Origin: an uncultured Rhodocyclaceae bacterium
GTDB taxonomy: Bacteria > Pseudomonadota > Gammaproteobacteria > Burkholderiales > Rhodocyclaceae
NCBI GenBank assembly: GCA_900549295.1
Contig: URNG01000046.1
Location: 1 to 23,367, forward strand
DNA length: 23,367 nucleotides
Reading direction: 5' to 3'
Made by a program: the position numbers and the translations under genes. Below, piece by piece: positions 1 through 6,509 of this stretch. Within the stretch, counting starts at the first letter, position 1, and every line of letters begins with the position of its first letter. The notes under the pieces were generated by a model, which saw only the letters and a list, made by a program, of their open reading frames with translations, ran no database searches and had not been told where the DNA came from.

Positions 1-7
1 AACAATT

Positions 8-1132
8 TCAGAATATAAATATTAACATTTGAAAAAAAAAGCCGATGCAGGCGGTGGCCGACGCGCCATAAGCGGCGGCGAAAGGCATGTGCTCGGAGAG
101 GGCGATCAAGAGCAGGAAGAAAATCGCCAGCGCCAGCCCGACCAGCAGGTATTGCAGCGGATGAATCGGCGCGCGGCGCAGGGTTTCGATCAGGAAGAAA
201 CCGGCGAAGGTCAGCACGATGAAGAGAACGCCGTATTTGACCGCCCGTTCGGCTTGCAGATAGACATTGACCGGGTCGATGAAATCAATCGACAGCGCCT
301 CGCCGCTGCCCGGATTGAGCGCGTTGGTGAAGTTGCGGGCCAGGTGGGAAACCTCCCAGCGCGCCTTGAAACCGTTAGCGCCGACGCTGCGCTCGCGCGG
401 CAGGAAGCGGCCTCCGAAATTCGGGTGCGGCCACGCCGATTGCAGCGCGATGCGGTTGCTTTCGCCAACCGGCGCGACCGACAGGCGCGTGGTGCCGGTC
501 AGGCGCAGCGGGAAGTCCACCGAGAAATCGTGCGCCTTGCCGGCTTCGATGGAGCCGAGCGCCACGGTCAGGGGCTGCACGGGCATGATTTCTGGATCGA
601 CCTTGCCGCTGGTGAAACGGCGGCGCTGACCGTTGATCGTCACCTCCGGATCGCTCGCAATGCCGCGCGGGTCGGACAGGCCGACCACCAGCGTCGCCTG
701 TAGGTCGAGCAGTTCGGCATCGTTGTTCGGCGGCGGCGCGCTGAAACGGAAGCGGCTGGCGGTCTGGCTGTCGAGGTGGAACAGCCGCGCCTGATAGATG
801 CCCCGCTGCCGGGTTTCGACCTTGACCTCGCCGTCGATGGTGAGCGTTTCCGGGGCGATCAGCCGCTGGTATTCGATCACGCGCACATTTTTCGTAACCT
901 TGCCGGTTTCCGGCGCAACGTGTGTTTCGCGCAGGCGCTCGCGGTAACGCAGTAAGATGACCGGCCCCACCAGCGTTTGCGCGCTGGCCGAACTCTCGGC
1001 GATGTTCTGCTGCACCGCGTGCTGGCGCTGACTGCGCTCCCGAATCTGGCCCTCGATCATCGCCAGCGGCACCAGCAGCAGAATCGACATGCCGACGATG
1101 GCGACGATCTTGTAAAGCAGCTTCCTGTTCAT
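8..1132 (-). CDS. creD: CreD inner-membrane protein, C-terminus cut short
   Basis: Inner-membrane protein of the CreBC regulon (envelope stress and beta-lactam response in gamma-proteobacteria; precise activity unknown). The start at 1130-1132 is chosen for the preceding AGGGAG at 7-nt spacing and because the protein then opens with a typical positively charged end plus membrane helix (residues about 8-27, followed by PLAMIEGQI). A long periplasmic beta-rich part follows, then two or more helices near residues 292-345 ending in LSEHMPF, a familiar CreD stretch. E. coli CreD is about 450 residues; this one stops at 374. The last ten codons (FFFQMLIFIF) are read from an AT-rich stretch at 8-42 unlike the rest of the gene, so the native end is lost through an assembly edge or an insertion. 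It is separated from creBC by about 12.4 kb. Family assignment is confident. Confidence 0.9.
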   Translation of the reverse strand: MNRKLLYKIVAIVGMSILLLVPLAMIEGQIRERSQRQHAVQQNIAESSASAQTLVGPVILLRYRERLRETHVAPETGKVTKNVRVIEYQRLIAPETLTIDGEVKVETRQRGIYQARLFHLDSQTASRFRFSAPPPNNDAELLDLQATLVVGLSDPRGIASDPEVTINGQRRRFTSGKVDPEIMPVQPLTVALGSIEAGKAHDFSVDFPLRLTGTTRLSVAPVGESNRIALQSAWPHPNFGGRFLPRERSVGANGFKARWEVSHLARNFTNALNPGSGEALSIDFIDPVNVYLQAERAVKYGVLFIVLTFAGFFLIETLRRAPIHPLQYLLVGLALAIFFLLLIALSEHMPFAAAYGASATACIGFFFQMLIFIF

Positions 1133-1210
1133 GATTGGCTCCCTGTGTGAATGACGGGGGCGAGTCTGAACGGCGTGGGTGAGGAGATGGCGAAGTGCGG
1201 GTGAGGGTTT

Positions 1211-1226
1211 GTGAGGTGAGGGTGAA
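1211..1226 (-). promoter_or_regulatory. Candidate CreB box upstream of creD
   Basis: Read on the minus strand this is TTCAC-N6-CTCAC, one mismatch from the CreB tag TTCAC-N6-TTCAC described in E. coli. It lies about 80-95 bases upstream of the creD start and points at creD. Further CTCAC/TTC-type repeats lie between it and the gene, at about 1189-1210, so the stretch could also be a simple G/T-rich repeat. The match is seen directly; binding is inferred. Confidence 0.4.
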
Positions 1227-1373
1227 GTGTGGGGAACGTTATGGAGAGTGTTCGACTGCCTGCTGAATGCCTGTATCATCCTGATTTCTGAGCAGGTCTG
1301 TCATGCAGGATATTTGGTGGACAGCCGGCTTATACGATGCCAGCGCCGTTTACTTCGTCAGGAGTTCGTTTCT

Positions 1374-1745
1374 ATGGAATGTTTCGCACATAACGCCATT
1401 CAAGCAGTCGGCGTATGCAAATCCTGCGGCAAGGCAGTATGTCGCTCGTGCGCAATCGACCTCGGTATTGCAATCGCATGCTCTGATAGCTGCGCCAAAG
1501 AAGCGGCTGATCTGCACGAAATGAATCAACGCGGGAAAAAAATCTATGGAATCGGTGTGCCGAACAAGCTGCCTAGCGGCTTCATCATGTGGGTGTTGTT
1601 CGCACTGCTTTTCGGTGGGTTTGGTATCTACCAAAGTTATCGTAACCATGAGCCTGAGTGGTTCTTGCTTCTCTTCAGCGCGCTATCCTTTGTAATCGCA
1701 CTCATCGCTTATCGTCGGGCAAAAGATGTGGGGATTCAGTGCTAG
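1374..1745 (+). CDS. Small zinc-finger membrane protein
   Basis: A 123-residue protein of unknown function. The N-terminal part has closely spaced cysteines (C3, C15, C18, C23, C26, C36, C40) and H6 in a B-box-like arrangement, including CxxC at 15-18 and 23-26, suggesting zinc binding. Two membrane helices follow at about 69-88 and 95-113. The start at 1374 is preferred to upstream in-frame starts because AGGAG lies 9 bases before it and the cysteine module begins immediately. Base composition is less GC-rich than creD or rtcB, and the architecture (short zinc module then two helices) resembles that of a cassette gene at 8550-8852, although sequence identity is not evident. It diverges from creD. 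No specific function can be assigned. Confidence 0.7.
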   Translation: MECFAHNAIQAVGVCKSCGKAVCRSCAIDLGIAIACSDSCAKEAADLHEMNQRGKKIYGIGVPNKLPSGFIMWVLFALLFGGFGIYQSYRNHEPEWFLLLFSALSFVIALIAYRRAKDVGIQC

Positions 1746-1779
1746 GGCAAATAGCCGCCACTGCCGCACGTCATTTCAC

Positions 1780-1809
1780 CCGGACTGCGTGAAAATCGCA
1801 CAGTGCCGG
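1780..1809. repeat. Imperfect hairpin resembling an attC arm
   Basis: The arms CCGGACTGCG and CGCACAGTGCCGG pair around a 7-base loop with unpaired CA and G on one side, the asymmetry typical of attC hairpins. The first ten bases are identical to part of the attC at 10033-10099. The flanking RYYYAAC/GTTRRRY cores are absent. It could be a decayed attC behind the zinc-finger gene or an unrelated hairpin. Confidence 0.3.
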
Positions 1810-1840
1810 TCAGGTCTACAGCGCTGTCAGGTCATATCCC

Positions 1841-2308
1841 ATGAACAGGATTCGCGGATTTCTCGTAACTGATACCGAGCCGGTCAATCTCATCGTGGCT
1901 GCATGTACCCGCGAACTGCGGATGATTTATGCCCCCAGGCCGAATTTAGTGAATGTTTTCCAGAGCCAAGTCCACCCGGTGCGAATTGTCGCCGTGGATG
2001 CTGATAACATGATCATTGGCGTTGCCGAGTACATGGGGCGTGATTCGGCTCTCTACGTGCAGGGTATCGCGGTGGCTCCAAAGCATCGGCGGCGCGGCGT
2101 GGCTACCGGCCTGCTTGCCCATTGCGCCTCCCTCGCGGTTCACGCCGGGCTTCCCGCCCTGGAAATCGCTACGATCAAGGAAACAGGAAATGTCGGGATA
2201 TTCAATCGTCTCGGGTTTGTTGTGATCGACGAGCGTGTGTCGGAGCGTTTCTGGAGCCACGATGAGCAGCCCGTTACCGAAATCACGCTGAGGCGCGGTG
2301 TGGCCTGA
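1841..2308 (+). CDS. GNAT-family N-acetyltransferase
   Basis: Cytosolic acetyl-CoA-dependent acetyltransferase of 155 residues; substrate unknown. The acetyl-CoA-binding motif A is clear: a beta strand (LYVQGIAVAP, about 71-80) followed by the RRRGVATGLL pyrophosphate-binding loop (83-92). The motif B region (ETGNVGIFNRLGFVV, 114-128) also fits the family. Length is normal for a stand-alone GNAT domain. Only a weak AGGT-type ribosome site precedes the start, but no better start keeps the fold complete. It follows the zinc-finger gene by 95 bases and ends about 390 bases before rtcB, so it is probably a separate unit. Confidence 0.85.
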   Translation: MNRIRGFLVTDTEPVNLIVAACTRELRMIYAPRPNLVNVFQSQVHPVRIVAVDADNMIIGVAEYMGRDSALYVQGIAVAPKHRRRGVATGLLAHCASLAVHAGLPALEIATIKETGNVGIFNRLGFVVIDERVSERFWSHDEQPVTEITLRRGVA

Positions 2309-2372
2309 GCGTCCTTGCTGTTGACGGTGCCGGGCAAGTGAAACCGCAGAAAGTGTACGGTTCCCATTTCGC

Positions 2373-2438
2373 TGAATCAGGCATCGCCGAAAAACCGTGT
2401 TGCATATTGGCAACATTGTCGTGTTTGTGCCTGATTCA
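2373..2438. repeat. Nested inverted repeats upstream of rtcB
   Basis: An outer perfect 11-bp inverted repeat (TGAATCAGGCA at 2373-2383 and TGCCTGATTCA at 2428-2438) encloses an inner palindrome TGTTGC-N6-GCAACA (2398-2415). This fills part of the 394-base gap between the GNAT gene and rtcB. It could be a pair of regulator operators or a large hairpin at the start of the rtcB leader. E. coli rtcBA is activated by RtcR with sigma-54, but I saw no convincing GG-N10-GC promoter here, so the role is open. Confidence 0.5.
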
Positions 2439-2525
2439 TGTCGTTTGTTTTCTTGATCCTCTCCGCTGGACACCCTAATACTGCCCCATCATTTTCCCAA
2501 CCGCATTTTCTGAAAGGAGTACGAC

Positions 2526-2561
2526 ATGCCTGCACCAGTTCAAGAGGTTTTCCAGCGCTAA
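2526..2561 (+). CDS. Putative 11-residue leader peptide
   Basis: Very short ORF, MPAPVQEVFQR, with a near-ideal ribosome site (AAGGAG, 6-base spacing). It precedes a series of hairpins and a terminator ahead of rtcB. It shows no run of one amino acid as in classical biosynthetic attenuators. Its only support is the ribosome site and position. Confidence 0.35.
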   Translation: MPAPVQEVFQR

Positions 2562-2619
2562 CCGCAGGCGAGTCGTCGCCCGGAGCGCGCTGTTTCAGCG
2601 AATCCGGGCCGGGATTGAA

Positions 2620-2645
2620 CCCTGGCCGTCCGCCGGGGTTTTTTT
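2620..2645 (+). terminator. Intrinsic terminator in the rtcB leader
   Basis: CCCTGGC (2620-2626) pairs with GCCGGGG (2632-2638), with one T-G wobble, around CGTCC, followed by seven T. It lies 58 bases upstream of the rtcB start, so transcription entering from the leader would have to pass it. Confidence 0.65.
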
Positions 2646-2702
2646 ACGCCTGTTTTTACGGCGGTACGGATTCCATAGCAAAGCAATATTCAGGAATCCA
2701 TC

Positions 2703-3911
2703 ATGGGCATTCAAATTGAACTCAACAAGGGGCGCGTTCCGGTCAAGGTGTGGACGCGCGATATTGAACCGGAGGCCATTCAGCAACTGCTGAACGTGGC
2801 TTCCTTGCCGATCGTGCAGGGACACGTTGCCGCCATGCCGGACGTGCATGCCGGCATCGGCGCTACCGTCGGCAGCGTCATTCCGACGCGGCAGGCGATC
2901 ATTCCGGCGGCGGTGGGCGTGGATATCGGTTGCGGTATGAACGCGGTGCGCACGACGCTGCGCGCCAGAGATTTGCCGGACAATCTGCGCCCGCTGCGCA
3001 TGGGCATCGAGGCCGCCGTGCCGTGCGGCTTCGCGCAGCACGCAGCCAGCCGGATGCGTGGCAGCGCCTTGCAGCGGGTCGGGCGGGCGCTCGAGCAGCG
3101 GCTGGATGCCATCGTCGGCAAGCATCCGGGGCTGATGAAGATGCAGCGCCGTTTCAACGAAACCTGGCTGTGCCAGCTTGGCACGCTGGGCGGCGGCAAT
3201 CACTTCATCGAACTGTGCCTGGACGAGGTCGGGGTGGTGTGGGTGATGCTGCATTCGGGGTCGCGCGGCATCGGCAACGTCATTGGCCGCTATTTCATCG
3301 CCGCCGCGCAGAAGGACATGCTGCGCCACCGCATGCACCTGCCGGATCGTGATCTCGCCTATTTCAGCGAGGGTTCGGCGCTGTTCGATGATTACGTGGC
3401 GGCGGTGACGTGGGCGCAGGATTACGCCCTGCTCAACCGGCAGCAGATGCTGGCGGCGGTGCTCGACGTGTTGAAGCAGGCTTTGCCGCCGTTCAGGCTC
3501 GACGGCGAGGCGATCAACTGCCACCACAACTACGTGGCGCGCGAGCGGCATTTTGGCGAAAACCTGTTCATCACCCGCAAGGGCGCGATTTCGGCGCAGG
3601 CGGGCGAGTTGGGCATTATCCCCGGCAGCATGGGCGCGCGCTCGTACATCGTGCGCGGGCTGGGCAACGCGCAATCCTTCCACTCGTGCGCGCACGGCGC
3701 GGGACGGCGCATGAGCCGCAGCGCCGCCAAGCGCCGCTATTCGCGCTTCGATCTGGAAGCGCAGACGGCGGGCATCGAGTGCCGCAAGGATGGCGGGGTG
3801 GTCGATGAAATTCCGGCGGCGTACAAGGACATCGACCAGGTGATGGACAACCAGCGCGATCTGGTGGAAATCGTCCATACCCTGAAGCAGGTTCTGTGCG
3901 TGAAGGGGTGA
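2703..3911 (+). CDS. rtcB: RNA-splicing ligase RtcB
   Basis: GTP- and Mn-dependent ligase joining RNA 2',3'-cyclic phosphate or 3'-phosphate ends to 5'-OH ends, used in RNA repair. At 402 residues it is about the length of E. coli RtcB (408) and is collinear with it throughout. Visible active-site elements are the metal ligands in VGVDIGCGMNAV (D74, C77), the GGGNHFIEL and HSGSRGIGN blocks, and the guanylylated histidine H331 in CAHGAGR. The C-terminus VLCVKG is the family's usual ending. AGGA lies 8 bases before the start. Three bases after its stop comes a 69-aa gene in the same direction, so the two are probably co-transcribed. No rtcA, archease, prfH or rsr gene is seen nearby. Confidence 0.96.
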   Translation: MGIQIELNKGRVPVKVWTRDIEPEAIQQLLNVASLPIVQGHVAAMPDVHAGIGATVGSVIPTRQAIIPAAVGVDIGCGMNAVRTTLRARDLPDNLRPLRMGIEAAVPCGFAQHAASRMRGSALQRVGRALEQRLDAIVGKHPGLMKMQRRFNETWLCQLGTLGGGNHFIELCLDEVGVVWVMLHSGSRGIGNVIGRYFIAAAQKDMLRHRMHLPDRDLAYFSEGSALFDDYVAAVTWAQDYALLNRQQMLAAVLDVLKQALPPFRLDGEAINCHHNYVARERHFGENLFITRKGAISAQAGELGIIPGSMGARSYIVRGLGNAQSFHSCAHGAGRRMSRSAAKRRYSRFDLEAQTAGIECRKDGGVVDEIPAAYKDIDQVMDNQRDLVEIVHTLKQVLCVKG

Positions 3912-3914
3912 AGC

Positions 3915-4124
3915 ATGGCGAAGAAAAACACCCCTTTGATCCTGCCGCGCAGCCGCCCGCGCAACCCGCTGCTGGTGCCCGGCCTGACCCGCCGCGCCGG
4001 CCCGCACGGCACCACCCGCAAAGCCGCCCCCCCGCCGGTCGCCCGCCAGCAGGCCCGACAGCGCACTCAACAGGCGCTGGATGCCTTGCTGACGGGCGAT
4101 CTGGCGGAGTTTGAAATCGACTGA
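3915..4124 (+). CDS. Small basic protein in the rtcB operon
   Basis: A 69-residue protein of unknown function. The first two-thirds are rich in Arg, Lys, Pro and Gly (for example RSRPRNPLLVPGLTRR), suggesting a disordered nucleic-acid-binding tail; the end is acidic (LLTGDLAEFEID). No transmembrane segment or signal peptide. AAGGGG lies 6 bases before the ATG, and the gene starts three bases after the rtcB stop. An intrinsic terminator begins 16 bases after its stop, making it the last gene of this unit. The tight coupling suggests a role with RtcB or RNA, but this is inference. Overlapping ORFs in other frames are shadows of GC-rich coding sequence. Confidence 0.7.
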   Translation: MAKKNTPLILPRSRPRNPLLVPGLTRRAGPHGTTRKAAPPPVARQQARQRTQQALDALLTGDLAEFEID

Positions 4125-4139
4125 GCAATTGATCGAACC

Positions 4140-4169
4140 GCCGCGCCCGTCCGTGGCGCGGCCTTTTTT
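4140..4169 (+). terminator. Intrinsic terminator after the rtcB unit
   Basis: GCCGCGCC (4140-4147) and GGCGCGGC (4155-4162) form a perfect 8-bp stem with a 7-base loop, followed by C and six T. Confidence 0.85.
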
Positions 4170-4184
4170 ACCAAGGAGAAAACC

Positions 4185-4322
4185 ATGACTGACCTTTGCC
4201 CGCCCCCGCTAAACCTCTTTTTTCCGAATGCACCTCCCGGAGTCATCCATGCAAAAACAACTCGCCGACGAGATCGTCGCCTGCTTGCAGGGCGAGCGCA
4301 CCGTCTATCCCTATTATCGTGA
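4185..4322 (+). CDS. Possible small ORF overlapping the next gene's start
   Basis: AAGGAG at 4173-4178, with a 6-base spacer before ATG 4185, gives a near-ideal ribosome site for a 45-codon ORF that overlaps the start of the 339-aa gene in another frame and ends inside it. It could be a short leader that tunes translation of the downstream gene, or a chance product. Nothing in the 45 residues is recognisable. Confidence 0.25.
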   Translation: MTDLCPPPLNLFFPNAPPGVIHAKTTRRRDRRLLAGRAHRLSLLS

Positions 4323-5268
4323 CCGCTACGGCATCGGCCTGCTGCGGCATCACTGCCGGCAGCAGCCGGGGCAGCGCGCGGTGGTGGCGGCGCTGCGCCG
4401 TTCCGCCTACGCCGGCCTGCTGGAAAAGCCGCGCCTCAAGCAAGTGCTTGCTCACTGCGCCGGCAGCCTCGACGAAGCCTTGCTCTGCGCTGTCGATTAC
4501 GATCCGGCGCAGACGCCCTTCATCCTGAATCTCGCCCTGTGGGGCGATGACTGCCGCCGCGACTGGCGCTGGCAGCAGACTTCGCGCCCCGGCGTCAATC
4601 TCGTGCTGCAACTCAATTTCAGCGGCGAGCACGAACGTCTCTATCGGCCTTTGGGTTCGGTGGATCACCTGTTCAATCGCTATGGCCACCCGGTGGCCCG
4701 GCAACGTCATACTTTAGCCTGGGCGCGCATCGATATCGACTGGGCGAGCGGCGCGGCGCTGATCGAGGAAATCCAGACCGACTGGCTGCGTCAGGCGGCC
4801 AACCTGGAAATCTGGCTGGAACAGCGCCGCCAGACCGGCGCGGGCGACCAGGAAGAAGTCATGTACCGCCGCCAGCCTCTGCGCCCCGTCCCGGCGCTCG
4901 CCTACTGCCGGCATTTGCGCGAGCGTTACCAGCCGATCTGGGCCGAAGCCATGCTGTGGGCGGCGATTGCCTTTCTGCGCGAGGAAATCGGCTTGACGCG
5001 CCTCTATTACCACAGCGAGGCGAGTGGCCGCCTGCTCAAACGCATCACCTGGAGCGCGCCGCCGCGTTCGCTCTATACTGACCTGCCGCGCCGCTTCTGT
5101 TTCCAGCCGACGACGGAATGGCCGGATTTCCTGCTCGCCAACCGGGCCAACGCGACCTTGCGGCGGCAGCATCCGGGGGTTGGAATGTTCCGGTTGCCAT
5201 TTCAGCACTCGGAGCTAACCGGCGCTGCGCGGCGTTATCGCGCAGCGTCCAGTGGACCGAAAGGTTAG
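4249..5268 (+). CDS. Unknown protein with an attC-encoded tail
   Basis: A 339-residue protein I do not recognise. It is rich in Arg, Trp and Tyr, has no signal peptide or membrane helix, and contains blocks such as DWASGAALIEEIQTDWLR and GLTRLYYHSEASGRLLKR that look like a folded globular enzyme rather than a structural protein. The start at 4249 is preferred to 4228 because GGAG lies 6 bases before it. GC-rich codon use matches rtcB and creC, so it looks like old chromosome. The last 17 codons (LTGAARRYRAASSGPKG and stop) are the distal attC of the integron, so the native 3' end has been replaced. How much was lost is unknown. It may be a hybrid or damaged gene. Confidence 0.65.
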   Translation: MQKQLADEIVACLQGERTVYPYYRDRYGIGLLRHHCRQQPGQRAVVAALRRSAYAGLLEKPRLKQVLAHCAGSLDEALLCAVDYDPAQTPFILNLALWGDDCRRDWRWQQTSRPGVNLVLQLNFSGEHERLYRPLGSVDHLFNRYGHPVARQRHTLAWARIDIDWASGAALIEEIQTDWLRQAANLEIWLEQRRQTGAGDQEEVMYRRQPLRPVPALAYCRHLRERYQPIWAEAMLWAAIAFLREEIGLTRLYYHSEASGRLLKRITWSAPPRSLYTDLPRRFCFQPTTEWPDFLLANRANATLRRQHPGVGMFRLPFQHSELTGAARRYRAASSGPKG

Positions 5269-5270
5269 AT
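5213..5270 (-). repeat. attC of cassette C15 (distal end of array)
   Basis: Cores AGCTAAC (5213-5219) and GTTAGAT (5264-5270). The inner palindrome GGCGCTGCGCGG/CGCGCAGCGTCC is nearly identical to that in the attC sites at 7888 and 8469. It carries the stop of the C15 gene on one strand and the tail of the 339-aa gene on the other. Confidence 0.9.
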
Positions 5271-6308
5271 ATAGAGTGCACGTACATGGCCTTCTTGCTC
5301 AGTGATGCAATCGAATAATCGTTGGAAGCCGCTTTCACTCCACCCTCGCTCCTTCAAATTACTTCCCCATCCATTACGGTGCGCAATTTGATAGGCGAAT
5401 AGTTCATCACAGTACTGCCAGTATGCAGATGTCTTTTGCGCCTGATTTCGAACGAGCTTAACCGCCTTTGAGTCGCTTCCGTCAAAGCCTGGAGCGAAGT
5501 AAATGGATTGAGCTAAGTTCTTCAGCCCTTCATCGGCAGTTAGTAGCCAAGTATCCTGAACTTTCCCATCCAATTCTTCATTCGATTTTGCAGCGACAAC
5601 GCGATAGTAGTTGATGTCGCGAGCGGCGTTAAGTGCTCTCTCTAACCGCTTCTCTGCGGTGCCACTTTTCATGAAATTCTTGCAAATGATCTCGGCAAAA
5701 TTGCGAAACGCAATGTTTTTTTCCGATGCCCTATCAAAGAAACAATATCTCGCCACTTCCGCCTCAACTGCTGAAAGCATGTCAGCGCGGGAAGACATGA
5801 ACCCGACATAGGCATTAAACTTCTCTTCGGGCGAAAGGTGCGCGTCACGTTTAGCAATCACTTGAATGGTTAGCATCGCCAAGTATGCAATTGACTGCAT
5901 GTGTCGATCGCCGTCCGGAAGCATCTCGAACTTGCGTCCTCTTCCATGATTATTTTTATCTCTAGTCGTATTCGGTGTATCGACATAGGTCGGGCAGTAC
6001 CGACCGATAAATTCTTCCCATGAGTACCAGAGCGCATCAACGTATGCTTTGTCAGCCTCTCCTAAAGCAAATCCAGGGGATAGCACTATTGGTAGTTTGT
6101 TGAGCATTGATACGACTAGTTTTAGTCCTGACATCTCGTATTCATTGGGGTTGGCGACAACCTCATTCATCTTCGACAGGACATTTAGGTCGAGCACAAC
6201 AGTCGTTTCAATGCCTTTTCGCGAATTCTTTGCGGCTCGGGAAAAATCCAGCACTGGCAGCTTTACATGGGTTCGGGTAGGTTTGATGATGAGCGGAGAA
6301 AATCCCAT
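5265..6308 (-). CDS. C15: protein with PIN-like motifs
   Basis: A 347-residue protein, tentatively a PIN-fold nuclease relative. ETTVVLDLNVL (35-45, D40) resembles the first acidic strand of PIN domains, and TWLLTADEGL (253-262, D259) resembles the later conserved acidic strand; E85 and D91 lie between. The long middle (about 110-240) is predicted to be mostly helical and is unrecognised. No membrane helix. The stop TAA lies in the attC core. The start is uncertain: ATG 6308 has AGGT 8 bases upstream; in-frame alternatives at 6437 (ATG) and 6458 (GTG, inside the upstream attC) would add 43-50 residues of less convincing sequence. PIN nucleases are usually toxins or RNases, but no antitoxin is adjacent in this cassette. 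Function is inferred only. Confidence 0.6.
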   Translation of the reverse strand: MGFSPLIIKPTRTHVKLPVLDFSRAAKNSRKGIETTVVLDLNVLSKMNEVVANPNEYEMSGLKLVVSMLNKLPIVLSPGFALGEADKAYVDALWYSWEEFIGRYCPTYVDTPNTTRDKNNHGRGRKFEMLPDGDRHMQSIAYLAMLTIQVIAKRDAHLSPEEKFNAYVGFMSSRADMLSAVEAEVARYCFFDRASEKNIAFRNFAEIICKNFMKSGTAEKRLERALNAARDINYYRVVAAKSNEELDGKVQDTWLLTADEGLKNLAQSIYFAPGFDGSDSKAVKLVRNQAQKTSAYWQYCDELFAYQIAHRNGWGSNLKERGWSESGFQRLFDCITEQEGHVRALYI

Positions 6309-6440
6309 AATTACGTACCTGCTATGTCTAACGTGAAGGTGCCTGAGGAAAAACGATTGAATTTGTGACGGCAATACGCCCAAGTGCGGCCCTTGAAGCG
6401 GAGCGCGGGCGGGAGAGTTGGCCTGAAAAAAAGACATGCC

Positions 6441-6509
6441 TTCTAACGTAGAAATCACCGGACAACAAAAGCGTAGCTTTTGGTGGTCCGGTACATTGCA
6501 GGGCTAGAT
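6441..6509 (-). repeat. attC of cassette C14
   Basis: Cores TTCTAAC (6441-6447) and GCTAGAT (6503-6509; one base off GTTAGAT). The inner arms contain AAAAGCG/TAGCTTTT with CACCGGAC/GGTCCGGT, a subfamily shared with the site at 8858-8929. Confidence 0.88.

Larger units (their letters stand above)
2514..2645 (+). promoter_or_regulatory. Structured leader of rtcB with 11-aa ORF
   Basis: A strong AAGGAG at 2514-2519, 6 bases before ATG 2526, opens an ORF of 11 codons ending at 2561. It is followed by hairpins at 2567-2580 (GGCGA/TCGCC), 2580-2607 (CCGGA..TCCGG around CGCTG-TTT-CAGCG) and an intrinsic terminator at 2620-2645. A third hairpin (GGCCGGG 2607-2613 with CCC-T-GGCC 2620-2627) uses the same bases as the 5' terminator arm, so the two are mutually exclusive. 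This is the layout of a translation-coupled attenuator, or of a small RNA with its own terminator. The structures are read by eye; the mechanism is inferred. Confidence 0.45.

Noticed and set aside
29..703. 224-codon plus-strand ORF opposite creD
   Set aside because: Shadow of the GC-rich creD frame; low-complexity Arg/Gln/Gly composition and no family resemblance.
2604..2630. Reverse-strand GGTTCAATCC resembling a tRNA T-loop near rtcB
   Set aside because: The flanking bases do not form a 5-bp T-stem, and no D-arm, anticodon arm or acceptor stem could be built; better explained by the leader hairpins.
2595..4070. 491-codon minus-strand ORF opposite rtcB
   Set aside because: rtcB is unmistakable on the other strand; this frame is His/Ala/Arg-rich shadow sequence.
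6326..6423. Possible extra attC (GTCTAAC at 6326 and GTTGGCC at 6417)
   Set aside because: The left core is perfect, but the inside has no palindrome and the right core is poor, so it is not counted.
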